Positions 1 to 6,164 of a stretch of 6,164 nucleotides of DNA are shown piece by piece. The notes below the pieces were generated by a model, which saw only the letters and a program-made list of their open reading frames with translations, did no database searches and had not been told where the DNA came from. The translations under genes were made by a program, and so were the position numbers. The stretch covers positions 1-6,164 of the forward strand of contig CAZKAI010000185.1 of the NCBI GenBank assembly GCA_964550565.1. Reading direction: 5' to 3'. The stretch's first letter is position 1, and every line of letters begins with the position of its first letter. The DNA comes from Anaeroglomus sp964550565. Its GTDB lineage: Bacteria > Planctomycetota > Phycisphaerae > Sedimentisphaerales > Anaerohalosphaeraceae.

Positions 1-1925
1 GTTGCTGTCTGAAGAATGGAAATCGGCATCTGGCTGAGCCGGCCAGTGGATATCTGTGGCGACAGTGGTTCCAGTTTATCTGGAAGGCTGAACTGAAAAT
101 AGGAATGATGATTGTCGGGACTGACGATCACACCCTGGCCAAGACCATTGATGAAAATGATCTGCTGGCTGTTGATTAGCCAGGCAAAACCTGACCCCGG
201 CACACGATTCAAAATACTGGTGCCGAAAAAACAGTGTTCGTAAGTGCCGCCCAGCAGGTCCATGATGGTAGGTGCGACATCCATCTGGTTGCAGATGCCC
301 GAAATCCGGGCAGGTTTGACAAGATGCGGAGCATAGATAAGAAACGGCACCCGGTAAGATGAAGCGGTCACGGGATGTTCTTTGAATCCGCCCATGTGGT
401 CGGCAACGAATACAAAGAGGGTATTGTTGAAATACGGAGCATCACTGGCCTTCGCAATAAACTGACCGATTGCCCAATCGGTATATCGGATGGCGTCGAT
501 CTGTTCATGATAAGGAGTGGAAACCGGCTCGGGAGTAATTTTGCCGGAGGGAATCTTCCAGCTTCGATGGAAAGAAAGGGTCAGTAATGTGGCAAAAAAT
601 GGCTTGTCCTGACAGTTCAGAAATTCAAGATGGGCCTGATTATAGAGATCCTCGTCGCAATACCCCAGCTCGCCTTTGAAGGTACGGGAGACAAAATCGT
701 TTTTGAACACCATGCGGGTGTAACCATTGCTCCCTAAAAACGCCTGACGATGGTCGTAGGAAGGCTGTCCGCCATAGATGAACATTGTTTCGTATCCTCG
801 GGATTTCAGAACCGAACCCAGCGTAAGAAATGCGCCTTCGGTCTGCGGCCGGGTGCTGACACTTTTGCCGGGCAGGTCTGGATAACTGGAAACAATCGCA
901 CTGAATCCCCGTGTGGTGCGATTGCCCACGGCAAAACATTCTTCCATGAACAAGCCGTCAGAGATAAGTTTGTCGAAATGGGGGGTGTAACTCGGATTGC
1001 CGCCCATCGCACCGATATAGTGCCAGCTTAAACTCTCAAGAACCACGACAACGACATTATAATCGTGCCGCTCTTTGCCTGTGTCTGTAATTCGCCGAAG
1101 AGGATTGCCGCCGGTTTGGCAAAAGCTGTCACCGGGCCGTGCGATTAACACCGTGACATTGGCAGCAGCCTCCTCCGGCGGAACAAGCGTATAGTCCTTG
1201 TCAATTTCTTTTTCCCGGTAATACAGACTGATGCTGGTTTCGCGGAGCGTGAACAGGCCGTTTAGCGTAAGCTGGGCAATGGGCGCCGAAGAACAAAAGT
1301 ATGCCGGGCCGGTGTTAATGGCTTTGGGACCAAGTGTACCGCGAATGCCCAGAATAGACAGGCCTGCCATGGCGACAGGGATGAGGATGACTTCTCCGAT
1401 AGATAGGGCAGGTATTCCGTTGCGACGAATGCCTCTGGCCATCAGGCGGCTTATGGCTGTGTATGAAAAAATGATAACAAGACAGAATACCGCAGTAATC
1501 CTGAGGATGGGATAATCGTTCCAGATAATCTTGTAAGCATAGTCGGAATCAAGATAGACAAGAGCTTTATGATTGAGACGTTCGCCAAATTGTTTGAAGA
1601 AATAAAAATCAGCAATACAGCCAAACACAACCAGGCCAAGCAGGATTGACGCCACAGCGGAAATAAATCGTTGAAAAAACGGTTTCTCGAATAGCGGACC
1701 CGCAATCGTCAGTATAATAAATGGGCAGGCAAGCGTGGTGGCCATGACGATATCGAACTGTAGTCCCAGGAACAGGGCATGCCAGGTCTGGCCGGGCAGA
1801 CTGTCTGCGAAGAAGCCAGGCAGCAGGAGACGAATAGCAAGACGCTCTATAGAGAAAATCAGCAGCAGTATGATGAACAGCAGCAGAGGTGCCATAATTC
1901 CGGGGTGATTACGTAATTTTCGCAT
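1..1925 (-). CDS. LTA-synthase-like membrane phosphoglycerol transferase (alkaline phosphatase superfamily), 3' end off window
   Basis: My reading of the minus strand gives 641 codons without a stop from the ATG at 1925 to the left edge, so the C-terminus is missing. About five hydrophobic segments (residues ~11-27, 56-76, 88-108, 140-158, 175-194) precede an extracytoplasmic sulfatase-fold domain from ~290, the layout of LtaS-type enzymes. Metal and catalytic motifs are visible: VVVVLES (E297), GNRTTRG (T337, the expected Thr nucleophile), LSFHRSW (H453) and FVFVADHMGG (D509, H510). The Cys/Ser-x-Pro-x-Arg motif of true sulfatases is absent. Family members transfer phosphoglycerol or related headgroups from lipids outside the inner membrane; the substrate here cannot be told. 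The start follows an in-frame TAA by six nt and has no well-spaced Shine-Dalgarno site (a GGAAG lies 16 nt upstream); Met11 is an alternative start. It lies 32 nt behind the xylosidase gene, probably in one operon. LtaS proteins are about 650 residues, so little is likely missing. Confidence 0.88.
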   Translation of the reverse strand, partial: MRKLRNHPGIMAPLLLFIILLLIFSIERLAIRLLLPGFFADSLPGQTWHALFLGLQFDIVMATTLACPFIILTIAGPLFEKPFFQRFISAVASILLGLVVFGCIADFYFFKQFGERLNHKALVYLDSDYAYKIIWNDYPILRITAVFCLVIIFSYTAISRLMARGIRRNGIPALSIGEVILIPVAMAGLSILGIRGTLGPKAINTGPAYFCSSAPIAQLTLNGLFTLRETSISLYYREKEIDKDYTLVPPEEAAANVTVLIARPGDSFCQTGGNPLRRITDTGKERHDYNVVVVVLESLSWHYIGAMGGNPSYTPHFDKLISDGLFMEECFAVGNRTTRGFSAIVSSYPDLPGKSVSTRPQTEGAFLTLGSVLKSRGYETMFIYGGQPSYDHRQAFLGSNGYTRMVFKNDFVSRTFKGELGYCDEDLYNQAHLEFLNCQDKPFFATLLTLSFHRSWKIPSGKITPEPVSTPYHEQIDAIRYTDWAIGQFIAKASDAPYFNNTLFVFVADHMGGFKEHPVTASSYRVPFLIYAPHLVKPARISGICNQMDVAPTIMDLLGGTYEHCFFGTSILNRVPGSGFAWLINSQQIIFINGLGQGVIVSPDNHHSYFQFSLPDKLEPLSPQISTGRLSQMPISILQTA

Positions 1926-1957
1926 AGTGTTTTATGTTTTACTTCCAGAGCAGGAGT

Positions 1958-4210
1958 TTACTTGTTCGGCCAGACTTTTAAAGTCTGCTTGCCTGAGCCG
2001 GGATTTTCAAAGGGACCTGGGGTTGGGCCGGCGGCAGGTCTTTGCTGACCACGATAGTCGGTATTGATTTTAAATGTTGAACCATCAGGTAACTGGTGTG
2101 GCAAATCGGGAATCTTTGCCTTGCCGAGCAGCTCAGAAGTGACAAGCGGGGCACCCGCAGTGCCGGCCCAGCGTTTGTCAAAAGTCATGTTCAGTTGTAT
2201 CCCATCCTTATCCTCAACCAGATGGATGGCAGGGTCAACATCCGCCAGGACAATCGGATTCAATTCGCGGGCGGATGGCTTGGCCCCTTTCAGAAAGACA
2301 TTGCCGGCCAGTTGTGTTGGATAGGCCGTATTGTCGCAATAAGCCAGTCCTTCGTGGCCGACGAAAATATTGTTATAAAATCGGTCATCACCGCCTTTGA
2401 TATGGACGAGCCCCGCTACCTCGGTGGAATGAGCCTTGTGATAAGGAGTCTCGCGGTTCAGCTCCGGCCCCATGGCAATTCGCCCGGCAAACAAGTTGTG
2501 AATATAGGCGCCGCCCTCGGAGATATTCAGCAGTGAAAAATTGGACAAAAACAAATTGTTATCCACCACAAAAGGACCGTGATTGACTTCAACGAACAAA
2601 TCCGGCGAGGGCCCGTTGTCATGCAGTAGGTTTCCAGTCACCCGGCTGCCCTGATTCATCCAGTCCAGCCAGATGCCCAGCGTTGTGCGATAAATGTGGT
2701 TGCGGCTGATTTCCGTATCAATGGCCGCGTGAAGTTTGATGCCTGCCATCTCAGCCCCGCCAAACAGTTGTCGAATATGGATATCGTGGATATCATTTTG
2801 GGTAATCGTGCTGAAGATGGCCCCGAGGCTGCCGACAACACCCGCCTGCTCACAGTGGGCGATGTGATTATTGCGTACAATATGATGGCCGATAGTGTCT
2901 TTGGACCAGCCATGGTCCTGTGTCGCCCGCTCAATGGTTTTGACATACCCTTCGGCGGTATTGGCTGAGGTATTGTCGTACTGGTCACCATGTTTGCCCA
3001 GACTCACACCGACACAGGTGGAATAGCGGATGTCGTTGTTTTCAATAATCCAGCCCTTGCTCCAGTGGGTGCCCAGCAGGCCGACCTGTTCAGCGGTAGG
3101 GGGTGCCCAGTTCGTGGCCGCGTGCATCATCGTAAAACCCCGAATAGTGATATAGTTTATCCCCGGCTTGTCCGGATAGAAAACCGCTTTGCGGACATTG
3201 ATTTCCACGTCGGCCTGGTTGGGATTGAGGTCTTTAAACTGAGCCCAGATTGTCGTATTCGATTCATCCACCTGTGCAAACCATAGTCCAGCCCCCAGCG
3301 GCTCCGACGGGCGAGCCTTGAATACCAGGCACAGCGTTTTTGTACCGCTGACAGGTTTGATTTTCGCAGTGACAGTTGTCCATGCTTGCCAGTCTCCGGT
3401 ATTGGCGACCGCGCAGCTTCCAAGCAGGGTCCCCTCGGGGTTCTCCAGACGAATCTCGATGATTCCGCCTTGCGTGGCAGAGGCCGCCCGGAAATTAATT
3501 TGTTCGCAATTCTGTCCGAAATCAAACGATGGATATTGAACCCAGTCATTGTGTTCAATCCAGCCGATGCATTCTCCGCCCTCCGAGCAGGGGGCGGTCT
3601 GGATGCCGTGCTGTTCTGAAAAACCGGCAGCGGCAATCGGTTTGGCACCTTCCGTAGCCGTATCCGGCTGAATCCACGCGATATTGAGCAGGTAATCCTG
3701 GGAATGAAAGACGATGTCGGCGACAGGTTTCAAAACCTCTTCCAATTTAGCGGCCTCGACAAGCCAGTGGCCGTTCAGATAGACCGCCCCGGTATGATGG
3801 CTGCGTCCTTTGGAATCGAACCAGTCGCCGCGAATCAAATCGCTGTATGGATTGAAGCTGCCAAAGAATCGGTTCGGGATGACGACTTTCCATGTGTCGT
3901 TTTGGACTTTTTCCCAACCCTTGACAGGCTCGGAGCCTTTGAGGGTGACTTTTTCGCCGGCCGCGGCCTGATAGGTAATCCGCTGAGTGTCGGATTGACC
4001 ACCGCGGGGAGGGCTGACCTGTTCGCGATACGTGCCTTCGTGGACGGTAATGATGTCTCCGGGCTGAGCCAGCCGGGCGGCAGCGGAAACGGTTCGCAGG
4101 GGGGTTGCGGCCAAACCGTCCTGCTGGTCGTTGCCGGTGACTGAGACATGGTATTCACGAGCCGAAACGGCCGATACAATGAGGGCTGTCAGCATCACAA
4201 TTCGTTTCAT
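1958..4210 (-). CDS. Secreted GH120-type beta-xylosidase with inserted CBM6
   Basis: This 750-residue protein starts with a signal peptide (MKRIVMLTALIVSAVSA, likely cut near residue 17). A right-handed beta-helix cap follows (~19-62: EYHVSVTGND, DGL, PGDIITVHEGTYRE), then GH120 signatures: FFGSFNPY (~115-122), VEINVRKAVFYP, AATNWAPPTAEQ, SKGWIIENN, GIKLHAAID. The catalytic pair matches the motifs I recall from Thermoanaerobacterium XylC: D516 in GIWLDW (nucleophile, D382 there) and E541 in LFVEVNHGP (acid/base, E405 there). The end, LKVW, also fits that family, so the enzyme looks complete. Residues ~192-306 are a CBM6 (IGWIEHNDWVQY, RAASATQGG, IEIRL, TGDWQAW) nested before GLWFAQVDESNTTIW resumes the GH120 chain. 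The expected reaction is hydrolysis of terminal beta-xylosyl residues from xylo-oligosaccharides, in the periplasm or outside the cell. An ATG 69 nt upstream would bury the signal peptide; the ATG at 4210 has AGGAG seven nt ahead. Exact specificity is inferred from family. Confidence 0.9.
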   Translation of the reverse strand: MKRIVMLTALIVSAVSAREYHVSVTGNDQQDGLAATPLRTVSAAARLAQPGDIITVHEGTYREQVSPPRGGQSDTQRITYQAAAGEKVTLKGSEPVKGWEKVQNDTWKVVIPNRFFGSFNPYSDLIRGDWFDSKGRSHHTGAVYLNGHWLVEAAKLEEVLKPVADIVFHSQDYLLNIAWIQPDTATEGAKPIAAAGFSEQHGIQTAPCSEGGECIGWIEHNDWVQYPSFDFGQNCEQINFRAASATQGGIIEIRLENPEGTLLGSCAVANTGDWQAWTTVTAKIKPVSGTKTLCLVFKARPSEPLGAGLWFAQVDESNTTIWAQFKDLNPNQADVEINVRKAVFYPDKPGINYITIRGFTMMHAATNWAPPTAEQVGLLGTHWSKGWIIENNDIRYSTCVGVSLGKHGDQYDNTSANTAEGYVKTIERATQDHGWSKDTIGHHIVRNNHIAHCEQAGVVGSLGAIFSTITQNDIHDIHIRQLFGGAEMAGIKLHAAIDTEISRNHIYRTTLGIWLDWMNQGSRVTGNLLHDNGPSPDLFVEVNHGPFVVDNNLFLSNFSLLNISEGGAYIHNLFAGRIAMGPELNRETPYHKAHSTEVAGLVHIKGGDDRFYNNIFVGHEGLAYCDNTAYPTQLAGNVFLKGAKPSARELNPIVLADVDPAIHLVEDKDGIQLNMTFDKRWAGTAGAPLVTSELLGKAKIPDLPHQLPDGSTFKINTDYRGQQRPAAGPTPGPFENPGSGKQTLKVWPNK

Positions 4211-4217
4211 GAGTGTA

Positions 4218-4222
4218 CTCCT
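4218..4222 (-). promoter_or_regulatory. Shine-Dalgarno site of the GH120 gene
   Basis: The minus strand reads AGGAG, followed by a seven-nt spacer and the ATG at 4210. This decides the start: the longer in-frame ATG at 4279 would add 23 polar residues ahead of a classical signal peptide. Confidence 0.85.
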
Positions 4223-4229
4223 AACAGTT

Positions 4230-4242
4230 CTTTGATTCAAAG
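4230..4242. promoter_or_regulatory. 13-nt perfect palindrome, candidate operator
   Basis: CTTTGA-T-TCAAAG is a perfect inverted repeat with six-base arms around one central base. It lies in the leader of the GH120 gene, eight nt upstream of its Shine-Dalgarno site and downstream of a possible -10 (TAGAAT on the minus strand, 4254-4259). The position would suit a repressor that blocks early transcription or initiation. A short palindrome like this can occur by chance in AT-rich DNA, so the call rests on symmetry and location only. Confidence 0.3.
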
Positions 4243-4253
4243 CATTCTGTTGT

Positions 4254-4259
4254 ATTCTA
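4254..4259 (-). promoter_or_regulatory. Possible -10 element for the GH120 gene
   Basis: The minus strand reads TAGAAT, five of six bases of the sigma70 consensus, about 44 nt upstream of the start codon. No convincing -35 hexamer lies 16-18 nt upstream, so this is a weak call; an activator-dependent promoter would look like this. Confidence 0.2.
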
Positions 4260-4313
4260 CAGTTATTAAAGAATCCCAATCCATAAATGCAAGATTATTC
4301 TTCTTTTTGACTT

Positions 4314-4343
4314 TAGACTTTCTTTTATGGCAAGGCCTATTAT
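4314..4343 (+). promoter_or_regulatory. Candidate sigma70-type promoter for the plus-strand beta-helix gene
   Basis: TAGACT (4314-4319, four of six bases of TTGACA) and TATTAT (4338-4343, five of six bases of TATAAT) are separated by 18 nt. Transcription would begin near 4350 and leave a leader of about 95 nt containing the two TGGCCA palindromes. The -35 sits inside a short tandem repeat, GACTTTA-GACTTTC (4309-4322). No experimental support exists; the overlapping TATACT at 4341 could instead serve as the -10. Confidence 0.35.
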
Positions 4344-4371
4344 ACTGAACTCAGCATTGGGAACTCGGCAG

Positions 4372-4410
4372 ATGGCCAGGATGTCAGCGGTAATCAAATA
4401 CGCTGGCCAT
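4372..4410. promoter_or_regulatory. Twin TGGCCA palindromes forming an 8-bp inverted repeat
   Basis: ATGGCCAG (4372-4379) and CTGGCCAT (4403-4410) are exact reverse complements with 23 nt between them. Each also contains the self-palindrome TGGCCA, and the two palindromes repeat with a 31-bp period, close to three helical turns. This would place two dimeric regulators on the same face of the DNA. In RNA the same bases could form an eight-pair hairpin in the leader of the plus-strand gene. Either role is inference. Confidence 0.35.
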
Positions 4411-4436
4411 GGACAACAGGAACATAATTTAGCTTC

Positions 4437-4441
4437 GAGGG
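4437..4441 (+). promoter_or_regulatory. Shine-Dalgarno site of the plus-strand beta-helix gene
   Basis: GAGGG is followed by AATT and the ATG at 4446. The spacer is short but workable, and the site supports this start, which directly gives a signal peptide. Confidence 0.7.
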
Positions 4442-4445
4442 AATT

Positions 4446-6089
4446 ATGAATCGCAAGGTCTTTCCTATCGCGTCGATTATTGCCTTTGTGACTGTAATTT
4501 TCATGGTTCAGGAGGTTCCTGCGGCAGATTTGCCTGATTTGCCGGTCGGGAAGGTCTATTATGTCGATAGTCAGGCCGGCAGCGACAACCACGACGGCCT
4601 GTCTGCCGAACGCCCGTGGAAAAGCCTCGATGCGGTCAACCGTGTGACATTCCAGCCTGGCGATACCATACTCTTCAAGGCCGGGACGTCGTATCAGGGT
4701 CAGTTGAAGCCGCAGGGCAGCGGAGATCCGCAGCATCCCATCCGTATCGATGCCTATGATCTGAAGGAGCCGGTCGGGAGTTTTCGCGGCCTGCCCCGCA
4801 TTGACGCCGAAGGCAAGACCGATTCGGCTTTGCTGCTTTATAATGTCCAGGGCTGGGAGGTTCGCAATCTTGAGCTGACCAACACCGGCCCGGTTCGAAA
4901 ACCGCGACGGTCGGGAGCTGCGGTGCGCATCCGCGATTTCGGTACTGCAAAACATATCCTGCTGAGCGGCCTTTATGTGCACGATGTCAACGGCAGCCTT
5001 GTCAAGCAGCAGGGCGGCGGGCAGGGGATTCTGCTGGCCAATGAAGGCCGGCAGGTCCAGTCGCGTTTTGACAGCCTGACCATCGAAAACTGCCTGATTC
5101 GCCGATGCGAACGCAATGGAATCATTCAACACGGCTATTCGAGCCGCAGCCAGTGGTACCCCAATCTCAATGTCCGGATTCGCGGCAACCGGCTCGAAGA
5201 AATCCCCGGCGACGGAATTGTCCCCATTGGCTGCGATGGGGCGATTGTGGAATACAACAGGATGCGCGACTGCACACGGCTGCTGCCCGAAGGCGAGGCC
5301 GCGGCGGGAATCTGGCCGTGGGCCTGCGATAATACGGTCATTCAGTTTAATGAGGTCAGTGACCACAAGGCCCCGTGGGACGGGCAGGGCTTTGACTCCG
5401 ACTGGAACTGTCAGAACACCCTGATTCAGTATAACTTCAGCCATGATAACGAAGGGGGCTTTCTGCTGGTGTGCAACAATGGACAGAGCCAGATGCCGTA
5501 CAGCATCGGAAATATCGGCACGGTCGTGCGTTACAATGTCAGCGTCAATGACGGCATACGCACGCAGCGGACGCATGTCGGGATATTTTCTCCGACGTTT
5601 CATATTTCCGGGCCGTGCAAGGATACGAAGATTTACAATAATACCATCATCATTACCCGCAAGCCCGAGGGGGATGTGGATAAGACCATTCTGAAAATGG
5701 ATAACTGGGGCGGGCCGTGGCCGGAACAGACATGGTTTGCCAACAATATCTTTTATGTCCAGGACGGGGCAGGGTACCAGTTTGGCAAAGACATTAAGAC
5801 GGTCTTTGTCAATAATTTGTATTTTGGGAATCAAGATAATCGACCTCCGGATGAAAAAGCGATTGTCGCTGAGCCTTGTTTTGAATCCCCCGATTTCCTG
5901 GCTGTGCCCGAGCGGGATGGGATTGATCCTGAAAAGGGATTTAAGGATGACCCATATCTGGTTAAGTTAAGGCTGAAACAAGATTTTCCGGGCGCCGGCC
6001 AAGGGAAACAGATTCCCGATAACGGCGGGCGGGATATCCTGGGGAAAGCTATTTCCGATAAAGCCTGTTCGGTTGGGGCGATGGAGTAA
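4446..6089 (+). CDS. Secreted right-handed parallel beta-helix protein, activity unassigned
   Basis: This 547-residue protein has a basic-hydrophobic signal peptide (residues 1-27, likely cut after PAA). An N-terminal beta-helix cap follows (~37-84: VYYVDSQAGSDNHDGL, PWKSLDAV, FQPGDTILFKAGTSY) that resembles the cap of the neighbouring GH120 enzyme. From ~130 to 460, repeated strands with Asn-rich turns (VRNLELTN, LTIENCLIRRC, VRIRGNRLEEI, VIQFNEVSD, LIQYNFSHDN, KIYNNTIII, FANNIFYV) form the helix rungs. The most distinctive stretch is WDGQGFDSDWNC (311-322) followed by NEGGF (335-339), an acidic cluster (D312, D317, D319, E336) that could be an active site. The end, DNGGRDILGK...SVGAME, is the usual terminus of such proteins. 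Ten cysteines lie in the mature chain. No membrane anchor or binding module is seen. It is divergent from the xylosidase and probably co-regulated. Beta-helix glycosidase, lyase or epimerase are all possible; no specific reaction can be supported. Confidence 0.9.
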   Translation: MNRKVFPIASIIAFVTVIFMVQEVPAADLPDLPVGKVYYVDSQAGSDNHDGLSAERPWKSLDAVNRVTFQPGDTILFKAGTSYQGQLKPQGSGDPQHPIRIDAYDLKEPVGSFRGLPRIDAEGKTDSALLLYNVQGWEVRNLELTNTGPVRKPRRSGAAVRIRDFGTAKHILLSGLYVHDVNGSLVKQQGGGQGILLANEGRQVQSRFDSLTIENCLIRRCERNGIIQHGYSSRSQWYPNLNVRIRGNRLEEIPGDGIVPIGCDGAIVEYNRMRDCTRLLPEGEAAAGIWPWACDNTVIQFNEVSDHKAPWDGQGFDSDWNCQNTLIQYNFSHDNEGGFLLVCNNGQSQMPYSIGNIGTVVRYNVSVNDGIRTQRTHVGIFSPTFHISGPCKDTKIYNNTIIITRKPEGDVDKTILKMDNWGGPWPEQTWFANNIFYVQDGAGYQFGKDIKTVFVNNLYFGNQDNRPPDEKAIVAEPCFESPDFLAVPERDGIDPEKGFKDDPYLVKLRLKQDFPGAGQGKQIPDNGGRDILGKAISDKACSVGAME

Positions 6090-6113
6090 TTGGCCCTGGT
6101 TGCTGATAAAGGC

Positions 6114-6137
6114 AAAAGGTAAAGGGGAAAAGGTAAA
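6114..6137. repeat. Short purine-rich direct repeat
   Basis: AAAAGGTAAA occurs at 6114-6123 and again at 6128-6137, separated by GGGG, in a run that is almost entirely purines on the plus strand. It lies just after the beta-helix gene. It may be slippage-derived intergenic DNA or part of a dispersed repeat continuing into the hairpin at 6147. Confidence 0.5.
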
Positions 6138-6159
6138 ATAAGGAAACCGCCTGCGGCGG
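6128..6159 (-). terminator. Possible minus-strand terminator, or a palindromic repeat
   Basis: CCGCC-GCA-GGCGG (minus strand, 6159 to 6147) is a five-pair all-GC stem with a three-base loop, followed on that strand by TTTCCTTATTTT. This resembles an intrinsic terminator with an interrupted U-tract, which would serve a minus-strand gene entering from beyond the right edge. On the plus strand no T-run follows the stem, so it is not a good terminator for the beta-helix gene. A dispersed GC palindrome is the main alternative. Confidence 0.3.
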
Positions 6160-6164
6160 AGGGT

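Noticed and set aside
640..1031. Several small open frames on both strands between 375 and 1705
   Set aside because: All overlap the continuous minus-strand membrane-enzyme frame, whose catalytic motifs are intact across this whole stretch.
1..1925. Calling the membrane enzyme a sulfatase
   Set aside because: The fold family is shared, but the Cys/Ser-x-Pro-x-Arg formylglycine motif is absent and a Thr occupies the nucleophile position, with five N-terminal membrane helices as in LtaS.
2096..2536. 146-codon plus-strand frame inside the xylosidase gene
   Set aside because: It is antisense to conserved GH120 sequence and its translation shows no domain or signal peptide; a similar frame at 3704-4144 is rejected for the same reason.
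4211..4279. 23-residue N-terminal extension of the xylosidase from an upstream ATG
   Set aside because: It would place a polar stretch ahead of a classical signal peptide and ignore the AGGAG seven nt before the ATG at 4210.
4307..4346. TTGACT (4307-4312) paired with TATACT (4341-4346) as a promoter
   Set aside because: Both hexamers look good, but 28 nt between them is too far for a sigma70 promoter unless an activator distorts the DNA.
4266..5834. 522-codon open frame on the minus strand opposite the beta-helix gene
   Set aside because: It is antisense to a well-supported secreted protein with its own ribosome site and signal peptide. Its translation is rich in I/A/D/R with no recognisable domain, and it runs through the divergent promoter region to end near 4266. 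It looks like a shadow of the sense codon bias.

Overview
The window looks like part of a polysaccharide-degradation locus from a Gram-negative bacterium. It holds two secreted beta-helix proteins, one of them a recognisable GH120 beta-xylosidase carrying a CBM6, plus a five-helix LTA-synthase-type membrane enzyme. Base composition is moderate, near half G+C. Two genes have clear Shine-Dalgarno sites (AGGAG and GAGGG), which argues against Bacteroidota. Abundant secreted right-handed beta-helix proteins would fit the Planctomycetota/Verrucomicrobiota/Lentisphaerota group. This placement is an inference; no taxonomic marker is present.

Layout, left to right. Positions 1-1925 (minus) are one uninterrupted reading frame that leaves the window at its left edge: an LTA-synthase/phosphoglycerol-transferase-like membrane protein. 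After a 32-nt gap, 1958-4210 (minus) encodes a complete secreted GH120-type beta-xylosidase with a CBM6 inserted in its N-terminal half. The two minus genes are in the order xylosidase then membrane enzyme and probably share a transcript. Positions 4211-4445 form a 235-nt divergent intergenic region with candidate promoters and several perfect inverted repeats. Positions 4446-6089 (plus) encode a second secreted right-handed beta-helix protein with no assignable activity. The last 75 nt carry a purine-rich direct repeat and a small GC hairpin that could terminate a minus-strand gene lying beyond the right edge.

How the genes may work together (inference): the GH120 enzyme would release xylose from xylo-oligosaccharides, with the CBM6 adding glycan binding. 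The divergent beta-helix protein is likely co-regulated through the shared intergenic region and may act on the same or a related glycan. The membrane enzyme would transfer or cleave a phospho-linked headgroup at the outer face of the inner membrane; its link to xylan use is unexplained. No RNA gene, CRISPR array, insertion sequence or integrase was seen.
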